A stretch of 64,000 nt of DNA from Puia dinghuensis (GTDB lineage: Bacteria > Bacteroidota > Bacteroidia > Chitinophagales > Chitinophagaceae), in assembly GCF_014642875.1 (NCBI RefSeq), contig NZ_BMJC01000002.1:620001-684000 (forward strand), read 5' to 3'. A program made the translations under genes and the position numbers. The notes under the pieces were generated by a model. It was not told the origin of the DNA. It searched no databases and worked only from the letters and a program-made list of their open reading frames with translations. Position 1 is the first letter of the stretch. Every line of letters begins with the position of its first letter. This document shows positions 49,099 through 58,065 of the stretch, in pieces.

Positions 49099-49170
49099 GC
49101 CGCAAGATAAGGCTTTTAGGCAAAGAAAAAAGGGCCTGCAATGGCGGGTGCAGGCCCGGGCTTGTGGGGC

Positions 49171-49209
49171 GGCGGGATGGAGCGGCGGGATGGAGCGGCG
49201 GGATGGTGC
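49171..49209. repeat. Three copies of a 13-bp tandem repeat
   Basis: GGCGGGATGGAGC occurs three times in succession (the last with one change) between the PepSY-like and cupin genes. It is GC-rich, non-coding, and likely length-variable. Confidence 0.75.
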
Positions 49210-49235
49210 TGCCGCTGATCCGGCGATCCGCGGCG

Positions 49236-49667
49236 TTAGTCGACCTTCAGGAAATTGCCGTCGGTGTCGAACACGAGATCTTTCCCTTTGACCTCGGCTT
49301 CATAGCTGGTCTTGCCGGCGGCATCGGTGACCTTACCGGCTTCGGTGATCTTAGCGCCGGGATAATGCTGTTTTACATAAGCAGCGACTGCGGGTGGCAG
49401 GCTGCCCACCGGGATAGCAACGACCTGTTCGACAAACGTGCCATCGGGGGTGAAGGCGACAGAGTTGTCCTCATTTGAGCGGCCACCCCAGTTGGCTTCG
49501 AAATTTCCTTTCTCTTTTTCCCAGATGATGTGTGTCGCAGCGGGATATTTTTTCATCAGTGCGCTCTTCACTGCGGCAGGGACATCCGCAGATTTTACCT
49601 TTTGTGCGATAGCCGGAGCGGAGGACAGGCAAAGGGCGACGAGGCCCGGGATAAATAATCTGTTCAT
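49236..49667 (-). CDS. Secreted PepSY-like (DUF2874) protein
   Basis: 143 residues from MNRLFIPGLVALCLSSAPAI at 49667, the start of a signal peptide; an earlier frame to 49742 overlaps the kinase gene. Two PepSY-like repeats: PAAVKSALMKKYPAATHIIW, EKEKGNFEANW, and AAYVKQHYPGAKITEAGKVT, KTSYEAEVKGKDLVFDTDGN. The family is periplasmic and often encoded beside two-component systems as an inhibitor-like accessory. The histidine kinase gene ends 26 bp upstream, so it is likely an accessory of that sensor. Confidence 0.86.
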   Translation of the reverse strand: MNRLFIPGLVALCLSSAPAIAQKVKSADVPAAVKSALMKKYPAATHIIWEKEKGNFEANWGGRSNEDNSVAFTPDGTFVEQVVAIPVGSLPPAVAAYVKQHYPGAKITEAGKVTDAAGKTSYEAEVKGKDLVFDTDGNFLKVD

Positions 49668-49692
49668 AATTGGTGTTTTTCTTATCCCAATG

Positions 49693-51006
49693 CTACGCCT
49701 GGATTCTGTAGGAAGGTGGGATTGCGGCCGACCGGCCATCAAAACCGATGCGGAAAGAGTGAAATCCGTTGCCGAAGGAATAATCGATGGTATAATGGTA
49801 GAGTGTACAAATGTTCTTTACGATGGCGAGCCCAAGGCCGGTGCTGTCCTCATTGCCCGGGAGCCGGGCCTGCTTATGAAACCGATGGAAAATCTTATCC
49901 GGCTGAAGAGGGGTATCGCCTCCCGTATTGCTGATGGTGAGCGCATTCTTCTCCGTGGCGATGACAATCTCCCCCTTGTCCACATTATGCCGGATGGCAT
50001 TGGAAAGCAGGTTGCCGATGAGGATGTCGATCAGCACTCCATTGACATCGACCATGAAGTTGGCGTTATAGTCCGTCCGAATGGTGATCTCCCTGGACTC
50101 GGCGAGAATGCCCATCTGATCGATGAGCTTTTCACACAGGGATAAAATATTCACCTGGTCGGTGGTCTTATACTGGTGATTTTCGATCTTGGTGAGTAAC
50201 AGGAGGGATTTATTCAGCTTTATCAGCCGCCGGTTGGTGGTATCGAGCGCGTTGATCAATTGCGCCTGTTCCTGGTGAAGCGGGGATGTTTGCATCAGGA
50301 GCTCGAGCTTGCTTTGAAAGATAGCGAGCGGTGTCTGCATCTCATGGGCGGCATTCTCGGTGAATTCCTTTTGTTGCAGGAATACCTGGTAGCTTCTGCT
50401 GAAGAGATGGGCGATGGCCTTATTGAGCTGGTCAAACTCATCGGTCGAACTCTGCTGAAAAGGGCGGTCTACCTGTTTGTTGAGCTCGAATTGCTGCATA
50501 TTCCTCAGCGCCACATAAAAAGGCTGCCATAGCCGTCTTGACATTTTCTGGTTGATCCACATCATACCGCCAATGAGCACCAGCAATACCGTGATCTGGA
50601 GGATCAGGATGCTGCCCAGCAGGTCTTCGTTCTCGATGAGACTGCTGCTGATGATGAGCTTGTACTTCTTCCCGTCGACGGTGATGCCGCCGGCCATTTC
50701 CCGGTAGGGTTCGGATTCGTGGTGTCTTTTATTATACCGATCGATCGTATATATCTCATCGGGTGCATCCTGATCCGCGGGCAGTAGCCGGATGTCCTTG
50801 TCCAGCCGCGACCAGGCGGAGAGTTCGTCCTCGGAGTGGATATCCCCCACCTTTTCCCTGATCTCGTGAAACTGCGACCGCAACGACTTGTCTACCGCAT
50901 CGAGCAACACCGAACGCAGGACAAAGTAGAAAACGGGGATAGTCAACAGGAAGATGCCCGAAGAATAGACCAAATAATTCCGTATCGTCTTATTGTTCAA
51001 TTTCAT
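49693..51006 (-). CDS. Sensor histidine kinase with two membrane helices
   Basis: 437 residues. TM1 about 12-32, periplasmic loop about 33-130, TM2 about 132-152, HAMP-like linker, HisKA with H221 in FTENAAHEMQTPLAIFQSKL, N box LLSNAIRHN, G1 ISNTGGDTPL, G2 GNEDSTGLGLAIVKNICTLY. Classical EnvZ/QseC-like kinase. It begins 16 bp after the TonB receptor stop and is followed by a PepSY-like gene. No response regulator gene is next to it, although such kinases almost always follow one. Confidence 0.93.
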   Translation of the reverse strand: MKLNNKTIRNYLVYSSGIFLLTIPVFYFVLRSVLLDAVDKSLRSQFHEIREKVGDIHSEDELSAWSRLDKDIRLLPADQDAPDEIYTIDRYNKRHHESEPYREMAGGITVDGKKYKLIISSSLIENEDLLGSILILQITVLLVLIGGMMWINQKMSRRLWQPFYVALRNMQQFELNKQVDRPFQQSSTDEFDQLNKAIAHLFSRSYQVFLQQKEFTENAAHEMQTPLAIFQSKLELLMQTSPLHQEQAQLINALDTTNRRLIKLNKSLLLLTKIENHQYKTTDQVNILSLCEKLIDQMGILAESREITIRTDYNANFMVDVNGVLIDILIGNLLSNAIRHNVDKGEIVIATEKNALTISNTGGDTPLQPDKIFHRFHKQARLPGNEDSTGLGLAIVKNICTLYHYTIDYSFGNGFHSFRIGFDGRSAAIPPSYRIQA

Positions 51007-51021
51007 GAGCGGCCTGTTTTT

Positions 51022-53466
51022 CTACTCTATCTGAGTGGGCTCGTTATCGTTTTCCCGCTCTTTCGCTTTGAATTCGAGTTTCCCGAATTTATAGCTCAGC
51101 GTTATGCCAAATGATCGATAGGGCACTTCCCTGATAGTTGTCTGGGTGAAATTGCTGCCATACAACGTGGCTTTTTGATCGATGTATTTGTTGAAGGGGT
51201 TGGTAGCGGTGAAGCCGAGGCTGGCTTTACGGTGCAAAAATTCCTTGCGGATTGCGAGCGTATAGAAGGCGAATACCGGCCGGGTGCCGTTGATCGTCTT
51301 TTGACGGGAGCTGTAGTTGCCAAACAGTTCGGCCATCCAATCCTTCCCGATCTTAGCGCTTGCATTGAGGTTGCCACGGAAGTAGAAGCCGCTGACCGTG
51401 CCCAGGCCGGGGCTGGAATTTGTGCGAAAGCCGAGCTGCATATTGCTTCGCAGCGAGATCGCCGGCGTGATAGCCACCGAACCAAAGATATTGCTCCCCA
51501 CGTTGCGTTGCCAGCCGATATTATACCGCTGGGTAAGCGTGACATTGCTATAGGAGACGCCATCAATTTTCAGCGTATCATACCAGGTACCCAGGGACTG
51601 GATGTCGTCGGTATTGTATACATAAAGGGCCGCTACGTACAAATTAGTACCACCACCAAAGTTCTTATTGTAGCCCAATTCAAACCGATGACCCTGCTCC
51701 GGCCGGAGAGCGGGATTACCGGTGGTGATATTATGCGGGTCAGAAATATTATAGAAGGGATTCAGGTCGCCATAATCCGGCCGTTCGATGCGGTAACTAT
51801 ATCTCACTTTTATCGACTGGGTTTCGTCCAGGTTGTGCGAAACCGTCAGGGATGGGAACAGCGTTCCATAAGAGGGGATGGCGGCGCCTTTGAAATCCGC
51901 CTGAGTGTGGGTATACTCATATCGCATGCCTGCCTGAACATCCAGGAAATGATGAAAGAGCGTGCCATCTCCGGAAAAATATCCGGCATAGACCTGCCGC
52001 TTGTAAGCAAAAGCATAGGTCTGACCGGCGTCCGGGCCGTATGACCCGTCGGGGAGCAGGGTGTCTGTTGTGACGGTGTTGGTGAGGGTCTCGAGGACGG
52101 TCTTCAGACCGGTCTCCACAGTGATGTCCTTACCTACCGGCTGGCGATAGTCTGCGGAGATGTCGGTCTCTTTGTCCGTCCCGGGACTGCTGCCTTTCGA
52201 ACCCGAATTGGGGATGCCGCCACCCGGGTAGTTTTGCTGTTGATAATAGTCGTTAAAATTGTTGCCTACGCTGGTGGTGACAAGGATGTCCAGATCCTGG
52301 CCTTTCTTTTTAAAGTCCTTTTTATAATCAAGGCTCCAGTCACCGGTGTTGGCGTGAACGGCGCTTCCGGCATTGCGGATGCTCGGGATAGCGGACAAGA
52401 GGGCCCCGCTACCGTCCTGCACATCCTGCTGCTGGTTGGTAACACCACTACTGTGGTTGCCGAAATGGTTCCAGTTGAACCCCGCGGTGAGCTTGTCTTT
52501 TGCCGTGATATCCCATTGCGCACTGATGCCGGTTTGGTATCCGCTGCGGTTAAAGTCGGTGCTTCCGTCCTGATGAAGAAAGGTAAGCGTATCCTTTGTG
52601 CTGTTGAAGGACTGGCGATCGAGGGTATTGAGCGTCGTGGTATTGAGTTGTTCGTTGCCGCTGAAGAAGGCGTTGATGCCAAAGTTGTTCTTTCGCACGT
52701 TGAGGTTGAAGGAGCCGTTTTCCAGTCTTGTGCCGGCCGAAGCGTTGATGGCGCCATTGATGCCCTGCACCCGGCTATCTTTCAAAATGATGTTGATGAT
52801 ACCTCCGGTGCCCGATCCGTCGTATTTCGCGCCCGGGGCAGCAATCGCTTCTATGCTCTTTATCTGGCTGGCGGGGATGGATTGGAGAGCGTCGGTGACG
52901 CTGGCCCCGAAAATAGTGCTGGGTTTCCCGTTGATGAGAAAGCGGATGTTCGAATTGCCTTCCAATTCCACATTTCCGTCGATGTCCACTGAAACGGATG
53001 GCACCTTCTTCAGCACGTCGAGGGCTACACCGCTTTGTGAAGTAAGGTCGTTTGCGGCGTTGTACACTATTTTGTCGAGATGATTCTCCACCAGGGGGCG
53101 GGCCCCGATGACGGTAACCTCCCTTAGATCGCTGGAGACGGGTGTAAGCGCGATGCTAAGCGCATCCCCCTTCCCGGTGGCCGGAACAGCATAATCACGC
53201 GTGAGTGCGCCAAAGCCGACGAATTCCGCTTTTACCCGATAGCGGCCCGGAGCGATGCTCGAAAAAGTGAAGTTCCCTTTTTTGTCGGTGATGGTTTCGC
53301 GCAGGGTTTTTCCTGCTGCATCCAGCAGGGAGACAGTGGCGTATTCGATAGGGGCCTTACTGGTTGCATTGGTGATGGCGCCGGTGATCTTTCCGGTGTT
53401 TTGGCCGAAGGCGGTGAGGGTTAGCGCGGTGAAGAGTAAGAGAAAAAGGTGTTTTGCGAAGGCCAA
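51022..53466 (-). CDS. TonB-dependent outer-membrane receptor (OMP_b-brl_3 type)
   Basis: 814 residues. Signal peptide (1-21), carboxypeptidase-regulatory-like domain (about 25-105, GAITNATSKAPIEYATVSLL), plug (about 130-250, LKKVPSVSVDIDGNVELEGN, SIRFLINGKPS-type region, GTGGIINIILKD), and the barrel with FELGYNKNFGGGTNLYV and SFGITLSYKF. The end KFGKLEFKAKE is polar rather than a C-terminal aromatic, as often in this group. It belongs to the receptor class often linked to metal, peptide or antibiotic response rather than glycans. The kinase gene follows after 16 bp. Divergent from the FecA-like gene at 53619. Confidence 0.93.
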   Translation of the reverse strand: MAFAKHLFLLLFTALTLTAFGQNTGKITGAITNATSKAPIEYATVSLLDAAGKTLRETITDKKGNFTFSSIAPGRYRVKAEFVGFGALTRDYAVPATGKGDALSIALTPVSSDLREVTVIGARPLVENHLDKIVYNAANDLTSQSGVALDVLKKVPSVSVDIDGNVELEGNSNIRFLINGKPSTIFGASVTDALQSIPASQIKSIEAIAAPGAKYDGSGTGGIINIILKDSRVQGINGAINASAGTRLENGSFNLNVRKNNFGINAFFSGNEQLNTTTLNTLDRQSFNSTKDTLTFLHQDGSTDFNRSGYQTGISAQWDITAKDKLTAGFNWNHFGNHSSGVTNQQQDVQDGSGALLSAIPSIRNAGSAVHANTGDWSLDYKKDFKKKGQDLDILVTTSVGNNFNDYYQQQNYPGGGIPNSGSKGSSPGTDKETDISADYRQPVGKDITVETGLKTVLETLTNTVTTDTLLPDGSYGPDAGQTYAFAYKRQVYAGYFSGDGTLFHHFLDVQAGMRYEYTHTQADFKGAAIPSYGTLFPSLTVSHNLDETQSIKVRYSYRIERPDYGDLNPFYNISDPHNITTGNPALRPEQGHRFELGYNKNFGGGTNLYVAALYVYNTDDIQSLGTWYDTLKIDGVSYSNVTLTQRYNIGWQRNVGSNIFGSVAITPAISLRSNMQLGFRTNSSPGLGTVSGFYFRGNLNASAKIGKDWMAELFGNYSSRQKTINGTRPVFAFYTLAIRKEFLHRKASLGFTATNPFNKYIDQKATLYGSNFTQTTIREVPYRSFGITLSYKFGKLEFKAKERENDNEPTQIE

Positions 53467-53500
53467 TTTGCAGGAGTTTAATTGGCAATATTAATGGCTG

Positions 53501-53516
53501 ATTCTAAATATATTCT
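53501..53516. promoter_or_regulatory. TonB-receptor-linked box, copy 1
   Basis: ATTCTAAATATATTCT in the gap between two divergent TonB receptor genes, 35 bp from the leftward start. It matches copy 2 (62190-62205) at 14 of 16 positions, and is followed by a small palindrome ATTCTGTAGAAT (53512-53523). Possible metal- or iron-responsive site. Confidence 0.3.
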
Positions 53517-53618
53517 GTAGAATTTCCCAAAAACATAAATCGATTTTCCCGATGCGGCAATGGCAGGGGCAATATTAGCCGCAGTTTTGCAGCTGGCACA
53601 AATGCTAACATATTGACT

Positions 53619-55784
53619 ATGAGAATCATTCTTTCGATCGGCTTTTTTTTGACTGCTGTTGCACCTGTCTTTGCACAGCGGGATAGCGTAAAAGTGTTGG
53701 ATAAGGTGATCGTCAACGGCGTCCGGACGATCAGCGGGATGGGACGGCTGGACGAGATACACAACGGCAATATCTATTCCGGGAAAAAGACGGAGGTTCT
53801 CCTCCTCGACAGCCTGGATGCGAATACGGCCCAGAATAACCCGCGGCAAGTGCTGGGCCGTATCCCGGGGGCCAATTATTCGGAGACGGCGGGCAGCGGG
53901 TTCCCTTCCAATGGCATCAGCTTCAGGGGGCTTAACCCTTCTCAATCGGTGGAGACGAATACCCGGCAGAATGGCTACAACGTCACGGCGGATATCTATG
54001 GTTATTCCGAGTCGTATTATCTGCCGCCGCTGGAGGCGGTGAACAGGATCGAAGTGACGCGGGGCGAATCTTCGCTGCAGTGGGGACCACAATTCGGCGG
54101 GGTGATCAATTATATCTTAAAAGACGGGCCGAAGGACAGGCCTTTCGAGTACAGCATGGAACAGACCGGCGGAAGTTATGGCTTCTTCAACTCTTACCAT
54201 GCCGCCGGCGGGCAGCTGGGCAAATGGAATTACTTTGGCTTCCTGCAATACCAGGCTTCGCAGGGACGGCGGCTCAACTCGGACTACCGGCAGGTGAGCG
54301 GGTTTGGAAAAGTTTCCTACCAGGCCAGTGACAGGCTGCGCATAGGTGTGGAATATACCCTATTCCGCAACCGCATCCATATGCCGGGGGGATTCGATGA
54401 TGCCCAATTTGCACAGAACCCCGATACCTCCTACCGGGCCAGGAACTGGCTGACGAGTCCCTGGAACATCGTTGCGGCAAAGGCGGAATATGCCTTGTCC
54501 GGGCGCACGACTCTTTACGTCACTTCGTCTTATTTATTTAGCTCGCGGAGCCTGGTGTGGAGAAATGAGGATGGGGGGCCGGAGACGCTGGATACTGTCG
54601 ATGCGACAACCCTGCAGTATTCAAACCGGGAAGTTCAACGGGAGAAGATGAACAGCCTGACCACAGAAGTCCGCCTGCTGACACGGTACGACCTGTGGGG
54701 GATGTCGAATTCCCTTGCGGCGGGTGTGCGGGTGTTTGCCGGCAGGTTTATCCGCCAGGGCGGAGGTCTTGGCACGACGGGCAGCGACTTTAATCTTTCC
54801 CTGCTCGACCCGCATTATGGATATGATCTCGCCTTCCACACCACCAATATTGCGCCCTTTGTAGAGAATGTCTTTCGCATCACGCACAGGCTGTCGATCA
54901 CTCCGGGGGTACGATTCGAGTATCTCCGCAGTACGGCAAAGGGATACATCACCGACGGCGGAGACGTGAATTCCGACAACAGCAAGAGCAGAAGCTTTGG
55001 GCTGTTTGGGGTGGGTGTCCAGTACAAGACAAGCTGTACAACAAACCTATACGGGAATATCTCCCAGGCGTACAGCCCGGTGACCTATGACCAGCTGACG
55101 AAGCTGGGCAGTACGGCCCGGGTGGACCCCAACATGAAGGATGCCAGCGGATACAATGCCGACCTGGGCTGGCGGGGAACGGTTGGCAAGTACCTGAATT
55201 TCGACATAGATGGTTTTTGGCTTGCCTATAACAACCGCATCGGGGCGGTGCAATTGACCGATGGCAACGGGGTGCCCTATATCTTTCAGACCAATATCGC
55301 CAACAGCATCAACAAGGGTGTGGAGGCTTATATCGAGTTTCGGCCTACCCAACCCGGGGCTGGTCACCGGCGGGGTAATCTGAGCGTTTTCAATTCGCTG
55401 GCCTACATCGATGCGAAATATACCAGCGGCGTCTATAAGGGCAACGCCGTGGAATATGCGCCGAAGATCATCGACCGGGCAGGTATCACTTACTCGCGGC
55501 CGGTGTTCTCCACCACCTTTCTGGTAAGCTATACGGCTAAGAGTTATGGGGATGCGAGCAATGTGGTGTCAAGCACGGACCCGTCGGCGGGAATCATCCC
55601 TGATTATACGGTGCTGGATTGGGCAGCGACAGTGAAGTTGAGTGCGCAATATCATCTCAAGGGCGGGGTCAACAACCTGACTGACCGGGCGTACTTTACC
55701 AAACGGACGACGGAATATCCCGGGCCGGGGATCATCCCGGCGCTGCGCAGGAGTTTTTATGTCTCTTTTGGGGCGACGTTCTAG
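53619..55784 (+). CDS. FecA-like TonB-dependent siderophore/ferric citrate receptor
   Basis: 721 residues from the ATG at 53619, the start of the signal peptide (MRIILSIGFFLTAVAPVFA). No STN or carboxypeptidase-like domain. Plug (about 25-175): NPRQVLGRIPGANYSETAGS, GISFRGLNPSQSVETNTRQN, VNRIEVTRGESSLQWGPQFG, GGVINYILKDGP. Barrel to the C-terminal SFYVSFGATF, ending in Phe as needed for barrel assembly. Of the ferric-citrate/siderophore group. Followed 105 bp later by a strong terminator. Confidence 0.93.
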   Translation: MRIILSIGFFLTAVAPVFAQRDSVKVLDKVIVNGVRTISGMGRLDEIHNGNIYSGKKTEVLLLDSLDANTAQNNPRQVLGRIPGANYSETAGSGFPSNGISFRGLNPSQSVETNTRQNGYNVTADIYGYSESYYLPPLEAVNRIEVTRGESSLQWGPQFGGVINYILKDGPKDRPFEYSMEQTGGSYGFFNSYHAAGGQLGKWNYFGFLQYQASQGRRLNSDYRQVSGFGKVSYQASDRLRIGVEYTLFRNRIHMPGGFDDAQFAQNPDTSYRARNWLTSPWNIVAAKAEYALSGRTTLYVTSSYLFSSRSLVWRNEDGGPETLDTVDATTLQYSNREVQREKMNSLTTEVRLLTRYDLWGMSNSLAAGVRVFAGRFIRQGGGLGTTGSDFNLSLLDPHYGYDLAFHTTNIAPFVENVFRITHRLSITPGVRFEYLRSTAKGYITDGGDVNSDNSKSRSFGLFGVGVQYKTSCTTNLYGNISQAYSPVTYDQLTKLGSTARVDPNMKDASGYNADLGWRGTVGKYLNFDIDGFWLAYNNRIGAVQLTDGNGVPYIFQTNIANSINKGVEAYIEFRPTQPGAGHRRGNLSVFNSLAYIDAKYTSGVYKGNAVEYAPKIIDRAGITYSRPVFSTTFLVSYTAKSYGDASNVVSSTDPSAGIIPDYTVLDWAATVKLSAQYHLKGGVNNLTDRAYFTKRTTEYPGPGIIPALRRSFYVSFGATF

Positions 55785-55840
55785 GTCCTGTGAAATGAAT
55801 TATCTCTTATCTTTACTTCTTAAAATAGTAACTAACTATA

Positions 55841-55888
55841 GAGCCACCGGTGAGGTGGGATAATTTGGGGGCTCATAACCTCGGTATC
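55841..55888 (+). ncRNA. Possible structured leader before the terminator
   Basis: Several overlapping pairings can form: GAGCC (55841-55845) with GGCTC (55870-55874); CCACC (55844-55848) with GGTGG (55854-55858); GAGGT (55852-55856) with ACCTC (55878-55882). The pairings exclude one another, as in attenuators. They lie directly before the terminator at 55889-55925 and 98-131 bp before the Rpn-like start. Only pairing by eye supports it. Confidence 0.25.
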
Positions 55889-55925
55889 ATACGGACTATC
55901 TATTAAGGTAGTCCGTATTTTTTTT
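55889..55925 (+). terminator. Intrinsic terminator
   Basis: Perfect 10-bp stem (ATACGGACTA with TAGTCCGTAT), 10-base loop, followed by a run of eight T. Ends 47 bp before the Rpn-like ATG. It terminates the FecA-like gene or attenuates the Rpn-like gene. Confidence 0.85.
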
Positions 55926-55971
55926 GCCTGGGAGCTATGCCATCCAAAAAATATACAAATAATCTTCACCT

Positions 55972-56871
55972 ATGACAAAAGCAGCCCCGACTAAAGCCCG
56001 TGCCGGACCACAACCGGAATCCGACGGCAGGCAAGTCCATCAATATGATAAGGTCTTGCGTGAGAATATGGAAGTAGTATTGCCCGGTTTGATAAAAAAG
56101 CTCTTGGGTATTTATTCCGTATTCACGGAAGAATTGCCGGATGATGTCCAGCATACCAAAGAGCGTAAACCGGATGTGTTAAAAAAGGTAACTGACTCGA
56201 ATGGAGAAACATTTGTACTCCACATCGAATTCCAGGTAATCGACGAACCGGAAATGCCGCTGCGGATGGCCGAATACTATATCATGTTGTCCCGACGCTA
56301 TAAACTTCCGGTGCGCCAATATGTAATTTATTTAGGGAAATATTCCCCTCAGATGAAAGATCACATCCTTTCAGAGCGTATGCACTTCAAATACGAGCTC
56401 ATAACCCTTTCGGCCGTCGATTATCGATTGTTGCTTTCTGCTGAGAATCCTGCGGAAAAAATGCTGGCTATTCTGGCGGATTTCGGGGACAGAAATGCCG
56501 GACATGTGGTGGAAATCATTGTAAAAGAGATTATTGCCACTTCTCCAGGAGACTTTTCAAAGCTGCGGCATATTCGGCAGTTGCGGATATTGGCAAATTT
56601 GCGTAATTTTAAATCAGAAAATCTGGCAATTATGGATAGTGTTGGCGAATACATGCTGAAAAACAAAGAAAACGACTTTCTCTACCTAAGAGGACAGAAG
56701 GATGGTATGGAAATTGGCATAGAAAGAGGCCTGGAAAAAGGGAAAGAAAAGTTTGCGAAAGAGTTCGTCAGATACCTATTGCTCAATACTAAACATACTA
56801 CTGCAGAAATTGCCGGTTTAGTTAACGTTTCCGCATACTTTGTCCGCAAGGTTAAGAAATCACTCCAATAA
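55972..56871 (+). CDS. Rpn-family recombination-promoting nuclease (PDDEXK transposase-like)
   Basis: 299 residues. PD-(D/E)xK core: KPDVLKKVTDSNGETFVLHI, then the E-x-Q variant in LHIEFQVIDEPEMPLRMAEY, and QYVIYLGKYS. A helical middle with SRRYKLPVR, and a C-terminal charged helix plus helix-turn-helix-like end (KHTTAEIAGLVNVSAYFVRK). Rpn proteins are metal-dependent DNases that promote recA-independent recombination and behave as mobile genes, though no transposition ends are seen here. It has terminators on both sides. Full length. Confidence 0.88.
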   Translation: MTKAAPTKARAGPQPESDGRQVHQYDKVLRENMEVVLPGLIKKLLGIYSVFTEELPDDVQHTKERKPDVLKKVTDSNGETFVLHIEFQVIDEPEMPLRMAEYYIMLSRRYKLPVRQYVIYLGKYSPQMKDHILSERMHFKYELITLSAVDYRLLLSAENPAEKMLAILADFGDRNAGHVVEIIVKEIIATSPGDFSKLRHIRQLRILANLRNFKSENLAIMDSVGEYMLKNKENDFLYLRGQKDGMEIGIERGLEKGKEKFAKEFVRYLLLNTKHTTAEIAGLVNVSAYFVRKVKKSLQ

Positions 56872-56912
56872 AGATTACCGGGTTCTAACGCGCTGACCAC
56901 TGAATGGTATTA

Positions 56913-56944
56913 GAAGCCGTCTCCATTCATTTGGAGACGGCTTC
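56913..56944. terminator. Bidirectional intrinsic terminator
   Basis: Perfect 13-bp stem (GAAGCCGTCTCCA and its complement) with a 6-base loop. Followed by ATTTATTTATT on the plus strand. It lies between the convergent Rpn-like and YncE-like genes and can serve both. Confidence 0.82.
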
Positions 56945-56953
56945 ATTTATTTA

Positions 56954-57952
56954 TTATGGCTTATACACGTATACGGCGAAAGTTCCGGGGACGATCTTCC
57001 GGGTGCCGGGCTCGAACTGGGGCGCACTGAGGTATATCTTCTTTGTCTTTTTATCGAAGGCCATGGTCTTGGCGCGGGGTTGGGTCGCCAGGGTCTGGAT
57101 GACGGAGTAGTTGTCGGCAGACTCCTGCTTGATGATGGTCGTAGTGGCATCGCCATTGGAGCAGAAGATCAGTTTGTCGGCAGCATCATAGACGACGGCA
57201 TCGACGCCGGCGCCGATGGGCAGCGTGGTGATGACCTTACCGTCTTTTGTGTCGACGACGCTGAGTCCTTTGTTCTTCCGGCAGCCGGTGAACAGCCGGT
57301 GGTGTTCGGGGTCGAATCCGAGGCCGGTAGGGCCGCCGCAGGGAGAAAGCGGATAGGTTGCTTTTACAGTCATCGTCTTGGTGTCGATGACCTTGAGGCT
57401 GTTGAGGTCTTCGATATTATCATATACCAGTCCATGCCCGTCGGACACGGCGAATTCGGGACCGCCGCCCAGGTCGATAGTCTTTACCAATTCCAGGGTG
57501 TTGATATCGATGACGCAGGTATTCTTGCTGTCGCCGTTGAAGACAAAGACCTTTTTCGAATACGGGTCATAGATGATGGCGTCTTCGTCGGTAGAAGGAA
57601 GCGCGATAGTTTTGATGATCTTGAAGGTTTTGAGGTCTATGACCACTACGGCATTGGCCTTTCCGTCGCTGATGAAGCCTTTGTTCACCTCATTTACGAT
57701 GGCGATGCCGTGCACACCTTGCATCCCGTCGATAGTGGCGATGGGTTGTTCGGTAGCCAGGTCGACTACATTGAAGGAATTCCCATGGGAGACGAACAGG
57801 TGGTTATTCACCTCGTCGATGGCCATATAGTCATAGCCGGCGTCGCCGGGCAGGGAAATCTTTTTATCAAAGCTGTATTGTTGGGCGTAAAGGGATTGAC
57901 CGGCCAAGGAAGAAAGGGCCAGGCCAACGGCAAGTACAAATTTTTTACTCAT
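56954..57952 (-). CDS. YncE-like periplasmic beta-propeller protein
   Basis: 332 residues. Signal peptide (1-23, MSKKFVLAVGLALSSLAGQS). Seven-bladed propeller of the YVTN/YncE type, repeats such as YMAIDEVNNHLFVSHGNSFN, VVDLATEQPIATIDGMQGVH, AIVNEVNKGFISDGKANAVV, IDLKTFKIIKTIALPSTDED. Typical lengths and the terminal FAVYVYKP. YncE-like proteins bind DNA or carry redox or metal-related roles, but function is unclear. Transcribed alone: a terminator (58013-58043) separates it from the upstream beta-helix gene. Confidence 0.9.
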   Translation of the reverse strand: MSKKFVLAVGLALSSLAGQSLYAQQYSFDKKISLPGDAGYDYMAIDEVNNHLFVSHGNSFNVVDLATEQPIATIDGMQGVHGIAIVNEVNKGFISDGKANAVVVIDLKTFKIIKTIALPSTDEDAIIYDPYSKKVFVFNGDSKNTCVIDINTLELVKTIDLGGGPEFAVSDGHGLVYDNIEDLNSLKVIDTKTMTVKATYPLSPCGGPTGLGFDPEHHRLFTGCRKNKGLSVVDTKDGKVITTLPIGAGVDAVVYDAADKLIFCSNGDATTTIIKQESADNYSVIQTLATQPRAKTMAFDKKTKKIYLSAPQFEPGTRKIVPGTFAVYVYKP

Positions 57953-58012
57953 TGGTTATTTGAATTAGGTGGATAAAGATGAATAGCAAAACTGTAGTAA
58001 ATCTGTGGACGA

Positions 58013-58043
58013 AAAAGACGGTACTGAAACAGTACCGTCTTTT
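58013..58043. terminator. Intrinsic terminator of the beta-helix gene
   Basis: Perfect 14-bp stem (AAAAGACGGTACTG and its complement) with an AAA loop; the stem's outer A/T pairs give a T-run in both directions. It lies 23 bp after the stop of the minus-strand beta-helix lipoprotein gene. Confidence 0.8.
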
Positions 58044-58065
58044 CGATATAATGAAGGCCAATGGA

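Noticed and set aside
55972-56944. Complete transposon around the Rpn-type gene
   Set aside because: The two flanking hairpins differ in sequence and are terminators; no matching terminal repeats or target duplication are visible.
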